Source: Pseudonocardia abyssalis
GTDB lineage: Bacteria; Actinomycetota; Actinomycetes; Mycobacteriales; Pseudonocardiaceae
Direction of reading: 5' to 3'
Assembly (NCBI RefSeq): GCF_019263705.2
Contig: NZ_JADQDK010000001.1
Location: 5,084,001-5,148,000, forward strand
DNA length: 64,000 nt
Shown: positions 31,435 to 41,359 of the stretch, piece after piece
Position numbering within the stretch: the first letter of the stretch is position 1
Layout: every line of letters begins with the position of its first letter
Program-made: the position numbers and the translations under genes
The notes under the pieces: generated by a model
What the model saw: the letters and a program-made list of their open reading frames with translations, nothing else
What the model was told of the DNA's origin: nothing
Database searches by the model: none

Positions 31435-31637
31435 TGCCGCTCGAACTCGGAGACCGTGACGGCGGCGGCCATCAGGTACGCGCCGGCGAAGGCCACGAGG
31501 TCGCCCAGGTGCACGCCGTGGTTGTAGCTCAGGCTGAGCACGGTGGGGCCGATCGTCGTGGTGGCCGCGACCAGCAGCCCGAACAGGGTGGCGCCCACCC
31601 ACACGGCGGCGACGCGCACGAGGCCGCCCCGGGGCAT
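31419..31637 (-). CDS. Small two-helix membrane protein between ureC and ureF, opposite strand
   Basis: 72 residues from ATG at 31635-31637. Two hydrophobic segments ([39 protein letters not shown]) joined by a loop with a histidine ([12 protein letters not shown]). The stop overlaps the last 16 bp of ureC. It is unusual to find an oppositely oriented gene inside a urease operon; nickel or urea/ammonia handling is imaginable but unsupported. A start at 31652 (GTG) or further upstream is also possible. Confidence 0.5.
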   Translation of the reverse strand: MPRGGLVRVAAVWVGATLFGLLVAATTTIGPTVLSLSYNHGVHLGDLVAFAGAYLMAAAVTVSEFERHQNRK

Positions 31638-31723
31638 GTCGATGATGGTCACGTAGAGAGGACGCCCGGACCGCCGGGAAGGTTCCGCACCCACACGTGT
31701 GACGTTCACGGGGCGGCCGCCTG

Positions 31724-32392
31724 ATGGCCACCCTCGCGGCCCTCACGCTGGCCGACGCACGCTTCCCCGGCGGGGGGCACGTGCACTCCGGCGGGGTGGA
31801 GGAGGCGGTGGCCCGCGGGCTCGTGACCTGCGTCGACGACCTCGCCGCGCTCCTCGACGGCCGCCTGCGCACGGCGGGCCTGGTGGCCGCGTCGTTCGCG
31901 GCGGCCTCCGTCGCGGGGACGGGGTTCGCCCTCCTCGACGCCGAGCTCGATGCCCGCACGCCCTCGCCCGCCCAGCGCACGGTCTCCCGCGCGCAGGGTC
32001 GGGCCACGCTGCGTGCCGCGCGTCTCGCCTGGCCGTCGACCGCTCTCGACGCGCTGTGCGCCGTCGACCCCCGCCCGCACCACGCGCTGCTCGTCGGCGC
32101 GGTGGTCGGGGCCGACGGCGGCTCGGCGGCCGACGCCGCGCAGTGCGTCGGCTACCTCGCGATCAGCGGTCCGGCATCGGCGGCGACCCGGCTGCTCGGG
32201 CTCGATCCGTTCGCCGTCAACGCCGTGGTCACCGGCCTCGCCGCGGTGCTCCGCGACGTCGTCGACACCGCCGTGCGGGCGGCGGCGGGCCCCGTCGCGG
32301 ACCTGCCGTCGCCCGGGGCGCCCGCGCTCGACCTCATGGCCCAGGCCCACGTCCACCACCATCGGGAGCAGGTGCGTCTCTTTGCCAGCTGA
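31724..32392 (+). CDS. ureF: Urease accessory protein UreF
   Basis: 222 residues, all-helical. [20 protein letters not shown] is the UreF start, and [17 protein letters not shown] matches a later conserved helix. UreF acts with UreD and UreG to activate apo-urease and controls the GTPase step. The ATG lies 290 bp after ureC because of the opposite-strand gene, so ureF-ureG-ureD may need their own or a read-through transcript. The stop overlaps ureG. Confidence 0.92.
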   Translation: MATLAALTLADARFPGGGHVHSGGVEEAVARGLVTCVDDLAALLDGRLRTAGLVAASFAAASVAGTGFALLDAELDARTPSPAQRTVSRAQGRATLRAARLAWPSTALDALCAVDPRPHHALLVGAVVGADGGSAADAAQCVGYLAISGPASAATRLLGLDPFAVNAVVTGLAAVLRDVVDTAVRAAAGPVADLPSPGAPALDLMAQAHVHHHREQVRLFAS

Positions 32393-33089
32393 GTCACACG
32401 GACACGGTCACGGGCACTCGCTCGACCCGACGGCAGTCGAACCCGACCCCCACCCGGCGCCGGCCGAGGCCGGACGGTCGGTCCGCATCGGCATCGGCGG
32501 CCCGGTCGGCAGCGGGAAGACCGCGCTGGTCGCGGCTCTGGCCCGGACGCTCGCCGGGCGGCTGCGCCTCGCCGTCGTCACCAACGACATCTACACCACC
32601 GAGGACGCCGACTTCCTCCGTCGCGCCGGCGTGCTCGCCCCCGACCGGATCGAGGCGGTGCAGACCGGCTGCTGCCCGCACACCGCGATCCGCGACGACA
32701 TCACCGCCAACCTCGACGCCGTCGAGCTGCTGGAGGAGCGCTTCGGCGACCTCGATCTCGTGCTCGTGGAGAGCGGCGGCGACAACCTCACCGCCGTGTT
32801 CAGCCGCGGCCTCGTCGACCGGCAGATCTTCGTCGTCGACGTCGCGGGCGGGGACAAGGTGCCGCGCAAGGGTGGGCCCGGCGTCACGACGGCCGACCTG
32901 CTCGTCATCAACAAGGTCGACCTCGCGCCGCTCGTCGGCGCCGACATGGAGGTGATGACCGGTGACGCCGCGCGGGTGCGCGGTGCGCTGCCCGTCGTCA
33001 CGCAGTCGCTGGTGCGCGACCCCGCGGCGACCGAGGTGGCGGAGTGGGTGCTCGCGCAGGTGGCGGCCGTGCGCGGGGCGGTCGTCTGA
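32382..33089 (+). CDS. ureG: Urease accessory GTPase UreG
   Basis: 235 residues. SIMIBI GTPase delivering nickel: [14 protein letters not shown] (P-loop), [13 protein letters not shown], the metal-binding CPH motif in [22 protein letters not shown] and [10 protein letters not shown]. The N-terminus is histidine-rich (SHGHGHGHS), probably for nickel storage, which might offset the lack of UreE. TTG at 32382 is the only suitable start before the histidine stretch; it lies 11 bp inside ureF with a GGAG about 14 bp upstream. Confidence 0.93.
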   Translation: MPAESHGHGHGHSLDPTAVEPDPHPAPAEAGRSVRIGIGGPVGSGKTALVAALARTLAGRLRLAVVTNDIYTTEDADFLRRAGVLAPDRIEAVQTGCCPHTAIRDDITANLDAVELLEERFGDLDLVLVESGGDNLTAVFSRGLVDRQIFVVDVAGGDKVPRKGGPGVTTADLLVINKVDLAPLVGADMEVMTGDAARVRGALPVVTQSLVRDPAATEVAEWVLAQVAAVRGAVV

Positions 33090-33090
33090 C

Positions 33091-33837
33091 GTGCGCTCGC
33101 GTGCGCGGCTGGTCGTCGCGGCGGGCGGGGCCGTCCGGGAGCTGCGCTCGCAGGCCCCGCTGACGCTGCTGCCCCGCCGTGGCACGGCGGCGGGTCGGGA
33201 CCCCGCGCTGACCGTGCACCTCGTGGGGTCCGCGGCGACCCCGCTGGGTGGCGACGACGTCGAGCTCGACGTCGTCGTGGAGCCGGGTGCGCACCTCGTG
33301 CTGACGGGCGTGGCCGCGGCCGTCGCCCTCGCGGCGCCGGGGGGCAGCCGGTTCGCGGTGCGCCTGGAGATCGGTGGCGGGGCGTCGGTGCGGTACCTGC
33401 CGGAGCCGACGGTGGTGACGCGCCGGGCCGACCACCTCACCGTCCTCGACGCCGTCCTCGGTGACGGCGCCCGCCTGCGGTGCCGCGACGTCCTCGTGGC
33501 CGGGCGGCACGGGGAGGCGCCGGGCCGGTACCGGGGATCGACGCGGGTCACCGGACCGGGCGGGCCGTTGCTGGTGCAGACCCAGGACCTCGACCCGTCG
33601 CCCGCCCACCTCGCCGGCCGGCGCGTGCTCGCCACCGAGGTGCTGGTGTGGGGCGAGGACCCGGCGGAGGCGTCGACGGGAGAGTGGTGGTCGCTGACGC
33701 CGCTGGCCCGGGGCGGGACCCTGGCCACCGCGGTGGGCCCCGACGCGGTGACGACGCAGCGGGACCTGGCGACGGCGGTGGCGGCGCACCCCGGGTGGTC
33801 GTCGACGGTGCTGGCGGCGGTTCCCTCGTTGCAGTAA
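33091..33837 (+). CDS. ureD: Urease accessory protein UreD (UreH)
   Basis: 248 residues. Scaffold protein binding apo-urease together with UreF and UreG. Conserved pieces: ELRSQAPLTLLPRRG, VHLVGSAATPLGGDDVELDV, RYLPEPTVVTRRADH and LDAVLGDGARLRCRDVLVAG. Starts one base after ureG stop. Its TAA stop lies inside the left arm of the following hairpin. Confidence 0.9.
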   Translation: MRSRARLVVAAGGAVRELRSQAPLTLLPRRGTAAGRDPALTVHLVGSAATPLGGDDVELDVVVEPGAHLVLTGVAAAVALAAPGGSRFAVRLEIGGGASVRYLPEPTVVTRRADHLTVLDAVLGDGARLRCRDVLVAGRHGEAPGRYRGSTRVTGPGGPLLVQTQDLDPSPAHLAGRRVLATEVLVWGEDPAEASTGEWWSLTPLARGGTLATAVGPDAVTTQRDLATAVAAHPGWSSTVLAAVPSLQ

Positions 33838-33884
33838 GGCCACCATGCCGCCACGTCACGGCAGCATGGTGGCCTTGCTGCAAC
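33828..33884 (+). terminator. Hairpin ending the urease operon
   Basis: GTTGCAGTAAGGCCACCATG at the left pairs, with one G-T pair and a two-base bulge, with CATGGTGGCCTTGCTGCAAC at the right. The ureD stop codon is within the left arm. The lower stem starts with the same GCAGT as the palindromes at 16307 and 60976. Confidence 0.7.
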
Positions 33885-33915
33885 CGGGACGGACGTACTA
33901 CCGGAGGTTCCCCGC

Positions 33916-35259
33916 GTGCCCGAACTGCTGTACGACCTCGTCTTCCGCGCGCAGCGGATCGTCACCCCCGACGGCGAGGTGGCGGGCTGCGTGGCCGTGC
34001 GCGACGGCCGGATCGCCGCGGTGCTGCCGTTCGACGCCGCCGTCGACGGGGAGGTGGTCGATCTCGCCGCCGACGAGGTGCTGATCCCGGGCCTCGTCGA
34101 CACCCACGTGCACGTCAACGAGCCGGGTCGCACCGAGTGGGAGGGGTTCGCGTCCGCGACGGCGGCGGCCGCGCTCGGCGGCGTCACCACCCTGATCGAC
34201 ATGCCGCTCAACTCCATCCCGCCGACGGTCGACGTGGCCGCGCTGGAGACCAAGCGCGACGCCGCGCGGGAGAAGTGCCACGTCGACGTCGGGTTCTGGG
34301 GCGGGGCGGTGTCCGGCAACCTCGCCGACCTGCGACCGCTGCACGACGCCGGCGTGTTCGGGTTCAAGTGCTTCCTGCTGCACTCCGGCGTCGAGGAGTT
34401 CCCGCCGCTGCCGCCCGGGGAGCTCGAACCGGTGCTGCGCGAGCTGGTCGCCTGCGGGAGCCGGCTGATCGTGCACGCCGAGGACGCCGAGTCGATCGAC
34501 CGCGCCACCCCGCCCGACGGCTCCGCGTACGCCCGCTTCCTCGCCTCCCGCCCGCGCGGCGCGGAGAACCTCGCCATCGCCTGGCTGCTGGAGCGCGCGC
34601 GGTGGACCGGGGCGGCGGTGCACGTGCTGCACCTGTCCAGCTCCGACGCCCTGCCGATGCTCGCCTCCGCGCGCCGCGACGGCGTCGACGTGACCGTGGA
34701 GACCTGCCCGCACTACCTCACGTTCGCGGCCGAGACCGTGCCCGACGGCGCCACGCAGTACAAGTGCTGCCCGCCGATCCGCGAGGAGGCCAACCGCGAG
34801 CTGCTGTGGGCGGGCCTGGGCGACGGTGTGATCGACATCGTCGTGTCCGACCACTCCCCCTGCACACCCGAGCTCAAGCGCCTCGACACCGGCGACTTCG
34901 GCGAGGCGTGGGGCGGGATCGCGTCGCTGCAGGTCGGGTTGCCCGTGGTGTGGTCCGGGGCGCGCGTGCGTGGGCACACGCTCACCGAGGTCGTCGGCTG
35001 GATGGCCACGACGCCCGCGCGCCTGGCGAACCTCGACGCCAAGGGGGCGATCGTCCCCGGCCGTGACGCGGACCTGGTCGTCTTCGCCCCCGACGAGGCC
35101 ACCGTCGTCGACGTCCAGCGCCTCGCCCACCGCAACCCGGTCACCCCCTACGACGGGTGTGCGCTCACGGGGGTGGTGCGCGGGACATGGCTGCGCGGGC
35201 GGAGGATCGAGGTGACGGGGACGCCGCAGGGGCGTCTCCTGCGACGAGGAGAGCCGTGA
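33916..35259 (+). CDS. allB: Allantoinase
   Basis: 447 residues. Cyclic amidohydrolase opening allantoin to allantoate. Seen: [20 protein letters not shown] (metal HxH and the family NEPGR), [11 protein letters not shown] with the carboxylated lysine, [21 protein letters not shown], and VVSDHSPC with the last metal ligand. The [10 protein letters not shown] and SDHSP blocks separate it from dihydropyrimidinases. GTG start with GGAGG 9 bp before. Overlaps the allantoicase gene by four bases. Confidence 0.93.
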   Translation: MPELLYDLVFRAQRIVTPDGEVAGCVAVRDGRIAAVLPFDAAVDGEVVDLAADEVLIPGLVDTHVHVNEPGRTEWEGFASATAAAALGGVTTLIDMPLNSIPPTVDVAALETKRDAAREKCHVDVGFWGGAVSGNLADLRPLHDAGVFGFKCFLLHSGVEEFPPLPPGELEPVLRELVACGSRLIVHAEDAESIDRATPPDGSAYARFLASRPRGAENLAIAWLLERARWTGAAVHVLHLSSSDALPMLASARRDGVDVTVETCPHYLTFAAETVPDGATQYKCCPPIREEANRELLWAGLGDGVIDIVVSDHSPCTPELKRLDTGDFGEAWGGIASLQVGLPVVWSGARVRGHTLTEVVGWMATTPARLANLDAKGAIVPGRDADLVVFAPDEATVVDVQRLAHRNPVTPYDGCALTGVVRGTWLRGRRIEVTGTPQGRLLRRGEP

Positions 35260-36296
35260 CCTTCGTGAACCTTCCCGACCTCGCCGCCCGTTCGCTGGGG
35301 GGCGCCGTCGTCGAGGCCAACGACGACTTCTTCGCCGACCGCGCCGCGCTCGTCGAGCCGTACCCGGTGCGGGAGCACCCGGAGTTCGGCTACCGCGGCA
35401 AGGTCTACGACGGCTGGGAGACCCGTCGGCGGCGCGAATCCGGCGTCGACCACGCCGTCGTGCGGCTGGGGGCGCCGGGGATCGTGCACGGAGTCGTCGT
35501 CGACACGGCGTTCTTCCGCGGCAACTACCCGCCGGAGATCTCCGTCGACGGCACCGCGGTGGACGACCACGACCTCACCGGGGCGAGCTGGACCCCGCTC
35601 GTGCCGCGCGTCGCGGCGAAGGGCGACACCGCCAACGCCTACGACGTCGACGACCGGCACCGCTTCACCCACCTGCGCCTGACCATGCACCCCGACGGGG
35701 GCGTCGCCCGGTTCCGTGTGCACGGCGAGGCGGTGCCCGACCCCCGTGACCTGCGTGGGACCGTCGACGTCGCGGCGCTGGAGAACGGGTCGGGCATCCT
35801 CGACTGCTCCAACCTCTTCTACTCCTCGCCCGCCAACCTGCTGCTCCCCGGCCCGGCCCGGAACATGGGCGAGGGCTGGGAGACCGCGCGGCGCCGCGAC
35901 GACGGCAACGACTGGGTGCTGGTCGCACTCGCCGGTGAGACGCGGCTGCGCGACATCGTGTTCGACACCGGCCACTTCCTCGGTAACGCGCCGGGATGGG
36001 TCGAGATCAGCGACGGCGACGGCACCGTGGTCGTCCCGAAGCGGCGGGTGCAGCCCGACACCCCGCACCGCTTCCGGATCGCACCTGACGCCCCGCCGGT
36101 GTCGCGGCTGCGCGTCGACATCCACCCCGACGGCGGCTTCGCCCGCCTGCGCGCCCACGGCGAGCTGACGCCCACGGCCCGCGCGACCGCGGCCCGCCGC
36201 TTCCTCGACGCCCTCCCGGAGGCCCACCTCGACACGGTGCGCGCGGACCTCGGCACCACCGACCCCGACACCCTCCTGACGACCCTCACCACCTGA
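35256..36296 (+). CDS. alc: Allantoicase
   Basis: 346 residues. Hydrolyses allantoate to ureidoglycolate and urea. Two tandem repeats of the allantoicase domain are visible: [20 protein letters not shown] with [13 protein letters not shown], and [20 protein letters not shown] with [13 protein letters not shown]; each ends with [19 protein letters not shown] or [21 protein letters not shown] overlaps the allB stop. The urea formed would feed the urease encoded just upstream. Confidence 0.94.
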   Translation: MTFVNLPDLAARSLGGAVVEANDDFFADRAALVEPYPVREHPEFGYRGKVYDGWETRRRRESGVDHAVVRLGAPGIVHGVVVDTAFFRGNYPPEISVDGTAVDDHDLTGASWTPLVPRVAAKGDTANAYDVDDRHRFTHLRLTMHPDGGVARFRVHGEAVPDPRDLRGTVDVAALENGSGILDCSNLFYSSPANLLLPGPARNMGEGWETARRRDDGNDWVLVALAGETRLRDIVFDTGHFLGNAPGWVEISDGDGTVVVPKRRVQPDTPHRFRIAPDAPPVSRLRVDIHPDGGFARLRAHGELTPTARATAARRFLDALPEAHLDTVRADLGTTDPDTLLTTLTT

Positions 36297-36300
36297 CCCG

Positions 36301-36363
36301 CCGAGTTTGCCGATCCCACCCGGCGAGTTTGCCGATCACGTACGGCGAGTTTGCCGACGCCGC
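36301..36363 (+). repeat. Three tandem GGCGAGTTTGCCGA units
   Basis: Units begin near 36301, 36322 and 36344 with spacing of 21-22 bp, directly after allantoicase. A single inverted copy (CGGCAAACTCGGCGG) lies at about 37057-37071 on the other side of the broken PH-like gene, so the pair encloses a 0.77-kb block. Confidence 0.7.
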
Positions 36364-36381
36364 CCGCTCGCAACGGCGGCG

Positions 36382-36999
36382 TCAACCGGTGAGCGGGATG
36401 GCGAGGACCAGGTACGCGACGATCACGAGGGCGGCACAGGCCCCGAGGCACGCGCCCCGCCGGTCCGACGCCCGCCGACGGGCCCGCATCCGCTCGTCGA
36501 GGTCCGGGAGCAGCGGGTCGAGATCTGCGGCCCGACCCACCGGCGGGCGGTCGATCTCGGCCGCGAGTGCCGCCGGGCCGCCGAGGTGGCGGGAGTCGAC
36601 GTAGGGCAGCACGTGCGCGTCGATCCCCTCCACGTAGAGCACGGCCACCAGCCGGGGCCCGGTCGGGTCAAGGCGGGGCCGGGCGCGGACGTCGAGGATC
36701 CGGGCCCCACGGGTGCAGTGTCGAGCGGTAGCCGGAGCGGACGACGATCACGTCGGGCGTCACGACCGTGGCGGTCCGGACGCACTCCCAGCAGGCCACC
36801 GCTGCGACACCGACCAGGAACGCTGCGACACCGACCAGGAACGCCGCGGCACCGGCCGGCATCGGGCCGGGACGCGGAGCACGACCAGCGTTCCGACGGC
36901 CGGGAGCACGGCCCCCACCGAGACGGTGACGACGGCCCACCGCTGCGCGGCCGTCGCCCGGTACCTGTGCCGGACGGCCGCGGTCGGGTCGTCGGCCAT
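36382..36999 (-). pseudogene. Frameshifted membrane protein, PH-domain-like
   Basis: Three minus-strand frames join into one protein: DPTAAVRHRYRATAAQRWAV with a first membrane segment (36999 downwards), then FLVGVAAFLVGVAAVACWEC and VVTPDVIVVRSGYRSTL, then ILDVRARPRLDPTGPRLVAV, PYVDSRHLGGPAALAAEIDR and a final membrane helix (ALVIVAYLVLAIPL). The order of two helices, a VxxxxxVRSGYRSTLxPW strand and a late helix recalls bacterial PH-domain membrane proteins. Two frameshifts lie near 36875 and 36705. A 21-bp duplication (GTTCCTGGTCGGTGTCGCAG repeated at 36805-36846 on the complementary strand) lies in the first helix region. Probably inactive. Confidence 0.55.
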
Positions 37000-37056
37000 C
37001 GGGGCACGCTATCGGGCACCGCACCGCGACGCGGATGGCGAACACGGCGTACCTCA

Positions 37057-37071
37057 ACGGCAAACTCGGCG
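37057..37071 (-). repeat. Inverted copy of the GCGAGTTTGCCG unit
   Basis: CGGCAAACTCGGCGG, the reverse complement of the unit repeated three times at 36301-36363. It lies 9 bp before the stop codon of the xanthine dehydrogenase gene. Confidence 0.6.
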
Positions 37072-37079
37072 GGAGGGGG

Positions 37080-39788
37080 TCAGGGGGCGGGGAGCAGGCG
37101 CCAGATGCGGTCGCGGGTCATCGGGAGCACCGTCGGGCGGACTCCGAGCGCGTCGCGGATCGCGTTCGCCAGCGCCGGGGCCACCGGGTTGTAGGGGGCC
37201 TCGCTCATCGACTTCGCCCCGAACGGGCCGTGCTCGTCGGACGTGTCGGCGAACAGCACCTCGGTGCGCGGGACGTCGGCGACCTGCGGCACGTGGTAGT
37301 TGCGCAGCACCGACGTGGTGACGCGGCCGGCGTCGTCGAGCACGACCTCCTCGAACAGCGCCGAGCCGAGGGCCTGCGCCACCCCGCCCTCCACCTGCCC
37401 GCGGCACTGCTCGGGGTTGAGCACCACCCCCGCGTCGACGGCCTGCACCGACCGCAGGATCGCGACCTCCCCGGTGCCGGGGTCGACGGCGACCCGGAAC
37501 GCGTGGACGTTGAAGGCGACCGAGCGCGGGGTGCCGTCGTGGGTGGCGGTCGCGGCGAGCGGAGCGAGAGCGGTCAACGCGACGAACCGGTCCCCGTCCT
37601 GCACGCCGTGCGGCCCCAGTACCGGTTCGCGCACCTGCTCGCGGTCCGCGCACGTCCGGGCGTGCGCGGACGGGCGGGAGGTGCGCGAGAAGTCGGCCGC
37701 GGCCAGGATCCGGTCCCGCAGCTCCGCCGCCGCCGCGTGCAGGGCGCGGCCCGCCACCACCGATCCCGCCGATCCGAACGCCCCCGTGTCGTACCCGACG
37801 GCGTCGGTGTCGGACTGCACGATCCGCACCCGGTCCGCCGACGTGCCGAGCACGGTGGCCGCGAGCTGCACGTGGACGGTCGTGGTGCCGTTGCCGAACT
37901 CCGCGGTGCCGACGCGCACGGTGTAGGTGCCGTCGGCCTCCAGCGTCACCGACGCCTCGGCGCGGTGCCCGCGCGGCGGGATCGTGGCGATCATCGCCAC
38001 CGCCATCCCCTCGCCGACCGCCCAGCCGTCGGGGGCGGGGAGCGCGTCGCGCCGCACGGCGGCCTGCGCCAGGTCCAGGCACTGGTCGAGCCCGTAGCTG
38101 TCGCCGAAGGTGAGGTCGTCGGGCTCGTCCGACGACGCGACGAACGCGTCCCCGGGCACCACGACGTTGCGCCGGCGCAGCTCGAACGGGTCGATCCCGA
38201 GCCGGTGCGCCAGCTCGTCGAGCGCCCCCTCGATCCCGAACATCACCTGCCCGAGCCCGTACCCGCGGAACGCCCCCGACGGGATGGTGTGGGTGTAGAC
38301 CGACCGCGCGTCCACCCGCTTGTTCGCGCACCGGTACTGCGCCATCGACTCGTGGCAGCCGTGGAACATCACGCCGGGGCTGTGGTTGCCGTACGCACCG
38401 GCGTCGGCGACGACGTCGATCGCCAGTGCCGTCAGCACGCCGTCGGACGTGGCCCCCACCTGCACCGACACGCTCATCGGGTGCCGGCACGGCGCGACCG
38501 TCAGCTCGTCGGCGCGGGTGAACTCGTACTGGACGGGCCGACCTGTCCGCAGCACGGCGAGCGCCACCAGGTCCTCGGTGAGCATCTCCTGCTTGCCGCC
38601 GAACCCGCCGCCGACGCGCGCGGTGAACACGCGTACGCCGTCCGGGGGCAGATCGAAGACGCGCGCGATCTCGTCGCGCACCAGGAACGGCACCTGGGTG
38701 CCGGTGCGCAGGACGAGCCGGTCGCCGTCGAGCCAGCCGACGGTGCCGTGCGTCTCCAGCGACGTGTGCGAGACGCGTCCGGTTCGCCAGGTCCCGGCCA
38801 CGACGACGTCGGCCGCCGCGAGCCCGTCGGCGACCGACCCGACCTCCCCGTGCTGCTCGGCGACCAGGTTCCGCGACGGGTCGGCGATCCGGGCGTCCGG
38901 CCCGCTCTTGTCGCCGTGCACCACCGGCGCGCCCGGTACGAGGGCCGCCCCGGGATGCAGGACCGCGGGCAGCACCTCGTAATCGACGACGAGCGCGCGG
39001 CACGCGGCCTGCGCGATCCCGACGGAGTCGGCCACCACCGCGGCGACGCGCTGGCCGTGGAAGCGCAGGACGGGGTCGAGCACCAGCGTGTCGTCGGGGT
39101 CGTCGAGCCGGTTGTCGTGACGCCCGGTCGAGAACGCGACGGCGGGCGCGTCGAGGTGGGTGAGCACGGCGTGGACGCCCGGGAGCGCCGCGGCGACGGA
39201 GGTGTCGATCGACCGGATCCGCGCGTGCGCGTGCGCGCTGCCGAGCACGGCGAGGTGCAGGACGCCGGGAGGCGGCTCGTCGAGCGTGTACGGCTCCCGC
39301 CCGCAGACGATCCGGCGTCCGGCGGGTGCCGGCAGCGACCCGCCCGGAGCGCTGGCCGACTTCTCCGTGGTGACCGCGCCGTCGAGCGCGTCGAGGATCG
39401 CGCGGTAGCCGGTGCAGCGGCAGAGATTGCCCTTGAGCAGCCGTCCGCGGTCGCCGTCGGGCAGTGCCGACGTCGTGACGACCATCCCCGCGGTGCAGAA
39501 CCCGCACTGGAACCCGCCCGCGTCGACGAACCGCTGCTGCACGGGGTGCAGGTCCTCCGGCGACCCCAGGCCCGCCGCGGTGGTGACGGAACGTCCGTCC
39601 GCGCGGAACGCGGGGTAGACGCACGAGTGCACCGGGGTGCCGTCGACGAGGACGGAGCACGCACCGCAGTCACCCGCGTCGCAGCCCTTCTTCGGCGCGG
39701 TGTGCCCGCCGTCGCGCAGCAGGGTGCGCAGGCACTGACCGGGTGCGGGGTCGGTCTCGGACGCGGTGCCGTCGACGGTGAACCTCAC
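37080..39788 (-). CDS. Xanthine dehydrogenase, fused [2Fe-2S] and molybdopterin subunit
   Basis: 902 residues. The N-terminal 160 residues bind two [2Fe-2S] clusters: C36-x4-C41-x2-C44 ([10 protein letters not shown]) and QCGFCTAGM with NLCRCTGY. The rest is the molybdenum domain: [25 protein letters not shown], and [20 protein letters not shown], where the catalytic glutamate of the family sits. The layout is that of aldehyde oxidoreductases such as Desulfovibrio Mop (similar length), but an FAD subunit gene precedes it, so the pair can reach NAD+. The purine substrate is inferred from context (urate oxidase, guanine deaminase). A palindromic repeat at 37645-37670 adds in-frame residues late in the protein. 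GTG overlaps the FAD gene stop. Confidence 0.85.
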   Translation of the reverse strand: MRFTVDGTASETDPAPGQCLRTLLRDGGHTAPKKGCDAGDCGACSVLVDGTPVHSCVYPAFRADGRSVTTAAGLGSPEDLHPVQQRFVDAGGFQCGFCTAGMVVTTSALPDGDRGRLLKGNLCRCTGYRAILDALDGAVTTEKSASAPGGSLPAPAGRRIVCGREPYTLDEPPPGVLHLAVLGSAHAHARIRSIDTSVAAALPGVHAVLTHLDAPAVAFSTGRHDNRLDDPDDTLVLDPVLRFHGQRVAAVVADSVGIAQAACRALVVDYEVLPAVLHPGAALVPGAPVVHGDKSGPDARIADPSRNLVAEQHGEVGSVADGLAAADVVVAGTWRTGRVSHTSLETHGTVGWLDGDRLVLRTGTQVPFLVRDEIARVFDLPPDGVRVFTARVGGGFGGKQEMLTEDLVALAVLRTGRPVQYEFTRADELTVAPCRHPMSVSVQVGATSDGVLTALAIDVVADAGAYGNHSPGVMFHGCHESMAQYRCANKRVDARSVYTHTIPSGAFRGYGLGQVMFGIEGALDELAHRLGIDPFELRRRNVVVPGDAFVASSDEPDDLTFGDSYGLDQCLDLAQAAVRRDALPAPDGWAVGEGMAVAMIATIPPRGHRAEASVTLEADGTYTVRVGTAEFGNGTTTVHVQLAATVLGTSADRVRIVQSDTDAVGYDTGAFGSAGSVVAGRALHAAAAELRDRILAAADFSRTSRPSAHARTCADREQVREPVLGPHGVQDGDRFVALTALAPLAATATHDGTPRSVAFNVHAFRVAVDPGTGEVAILRSVQAVDAGVVLNPEQCRGQVEGGVAQALGSALFEEVVLDDAGRVTTSVLRNYHVPQVADVPRTEVLFADTSDEHGPFGAKSMSEAPYNPVAPALANAIRDALGVRPTVLPMTRDRIWRLLPAP
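37645..37670. repeat. 26-bp palindrome inside the xanthine dehydrogenase gene
   Basis: TCCGCGCACG-TCCGGG-CGTGCGCGGA, a perfect 10-bp stem with a 6-nt loop. On the minus strand it codes for SAHARTCAD in a region that does not look like conserved enzyme sequence. A relative lies at about 24915-24937. Confidence 0.7.
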
Positions 39789-40558
39789 CCGAGCCCCGTC
39801 CGGATCTGCTCGGCGAGGCGCCCGGTGACGTGCCGGCGCCAGTCGGGCGAGCCGTGCGGGTCGTCGTACCACTCCGGGATCGCGTCCAGGGCCGTGACCA
39901 GCTCCGATGCGGTCGGGACGTCGGGAAACGCCAGGCGGTGCGGCTGCGGGGTCGCGGCCGTCACGGAGAGGACGAGCCCGGCCCCCCGACGCCCGATCAC
40001 CACCGATCCCGAGCGCCCCTGTGCCGACAGCGCGGCCCGCCGGAACGCGAGCCGCTCCGTGAGCGCCGCTGCCGGCAGGTCGATGGCGCGCAGCACCTCG
40101 CCGGGGCGCAGCGCCGTCGTCCGCACGCCGGTGACCAGGTCGACGACCGGGACGCGCCGGTCGTCGGTGGGCCCCCACAGCACCGCGACCCCGTCGAGCG
40201 CGACCGCCAGCGACGTCATCGACCCCGCGGGCAGCGCGAGGCAGACGTTGCCGCCGACGGTGGCCAGCGAGGTGATCTTGAACGACGCCGCCAGCGCGCC
40301 GACGCACTCGTCCGCGAGCGGGATCCCGGCCGCGACGAGCTCGTCGAGGGTGCAGGTCGCCGCGACCGACACGCCGTCGGCGGTGCGGGTGACCGGCTCC
40401 CAGCCCAGGCCGTCGAGGTCGACGAGGGTGTGCAGGTGGTCCTGCGGCTCGGAGAACAGCCACGTGCCCCCGGCGAGCACGGCCGCCCCGGGACCGAGCC
40501 CGGCCAGCCCCGCCCGGTCGACGGGCCGGCGCAGCGTGGTGACGGTGGGGAGGTCCAC
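39785..40558 (-). CDS. FAD-binding subunit of xanthine dehydrogenase
   Basis: 257 residues. FAD-binding (PCMH-like, CO-dehydrogenase flavoprotein) fold: [15 protein letters not shown] near residue 28, [28 protein letters not shown] (flavin-binding TIGGN-type loop), then the C-terminal domain from [20 protein letters not shown]. It passes electrons from the Fe-S clusters to NAD+. The normal length of such subunits is 280-300, so it is slightly short. GTG shares one base with the upstream deaminase stop; its stop overlaps the next GTG. Confidence 0.88.
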   Translation of the reverse strand: MDLPTVTTLRRPVDRAGLAGLGPGAAVLAGGTWLFSEPQDHLHTLVDLDGLGWEPVTRTADGVSVAATCTLDELVAAGIPLADECVGALAASFKITSLATVGGNVCLALPAGSMTSLAVALDGVAVLWGPTDDRRVPVVDLVTGVRTTALRPGEVLRAIDLPAAALTERLAFRRAALSAQGRSGSVVIGRRGAGLVLSVTAATPQPHRLAFPDVPTASELVTALDAIPEWYDDPHGSPDWRRHVTGRLAEQIRTGLG

Positions 40559-41037
40559 TAGTAGGCGACCCGGTCGGCGGCGGCGAGCCAGGTGTCGAAC
40601 GGCTTCGGGCCCGCCGGCAGCGCGACGGCGTCCACCCGCGTGGCCCAGGTGCTGCGGTCACGGGCGAACAGCTCGTAGAACGCCAGGTCGTCGAACCCGC
40701 CGCGGGCGGCGTCGTGCCGGTCCGCGGCGTAGACCACCCGGTCGACCCGCGCCCACAGCGCCGACGCCATGCACATCGGGCACGGCTCGCACGAGGAGTA
40801 CAGGGTGGCCCCGACCAGCGAGAAGTCGCCGCGCCCGGCGCACGCCCGCCGGATCGCGACGACCTCCGCGTGCGCGGTGGGGTCGTTGTCGCGCGTCACC
40901 CGGTTCTGCCCGCTGCCGATCTGCACCCCGTCGGCGACGAGCACCGCACCGAACGGGCCGCCACCTGCACCGACGTTGGCGACGGCGAGGTCGACGGCCG
41001 CGGTGAGCCAGTCGAGGTCCGACATGTCAGCTCCCAT
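40558..41037 (-). CDS. Guanine deaminase, cytidine-deaminase fold
   Basis: 159 residues. Zinc deaminase with [11 protein letters not shown] (zinc His and catalytic Glu) and [20 protein letters not shown] (two zinc cysteines). In sequence it belongs to the tRNA/guanine/blasticidin deaminase family; [13 protein letters not shown] at the C-terminus matches the region that closes the guanine site in bacterial GuaD. Between hydroxyisourate hydrolase and xanthine dehydrogenase genes the natural role is guanine to xanthine. Two ATGs (41037, 41025) are possible. Confidence 0.82.
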   Translation of the reverse strand: MGADMSDLDWLTAAVDLAVANVGAGGGPFGAVLVADGVQIGSGQNRVTRDNDPTAHAEVVAIRRACAGRGDFSLVGATLYSSCEPCPMCMASALWARVDRVVYAADRHDAARGGFDDLAFYELFARDRSTWATRVDAVALPAGPKPFDTWLAAADRVAY

Positions 41038-41038
41038 C

Positions 41039-41359
41039 TCAGCTCCCCCGGTAGGTGGAGTACGCGAACGGCGACAGCAGCAGCGGCACGTGGGTGTGCG
41101 GCCGGTCGGCGTCGACGGTGACGGCCACGACGACCTCGGGGTAGAACCCCGACTGGCCGGTGGCGGCGAAGTAGGCCCCGGTGTCGAAGCGGAGACGGTA
41201 CGTGCCGCCCGGCAGCGTGCCGGGTGCGAGGTCGCCGATGCGCCCGTCGGTGTCGGTGACGCCCTCGCGGACCGCGCCGTCGGGGGCGGTGATGGCGACG
41301 GCGACCCCCGCCGCGGGACGGCCGAGGGCCGCGTCGAGCACGTGCGTGGAGATGCTCAT
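41039..41359 (-). CDS. hiuH: 5-hydroxyisourate hydrolase
   Basis: 106 residues, transthyretin-related fold. STHVLDAALGRPAAGVAVAI at the start and the diagnostic C-terminal YRGS tetrapeptide in SPFAYSTYRGS; catalytic histidines in STHVL and RPHTHVPLL. Hydrolyses HIU, the product of urate oxidase, to OHCU. ATG overlaps the upstream decarboxylase stop (ATGA). Confidence 0.95.
   Translation of the reverse strand: MSISTHVLDAALGRPAAGVAVAITAPDGAVREGVTDTDGRIGDLAPGTLPGGTYRLRFDTGAYFAATGQSGFYPEVVVAVTVDADRPHTHVPLLLSPFAYSTYRGS

Noticed and set aside
37035..41006. 1323-residue plus-strand frame opposite xanthine dehydrogenase and guanine deaminase genes
   Set aside because: Shadow of three recognisable enzymes; composition is arginine-rich without any motif.
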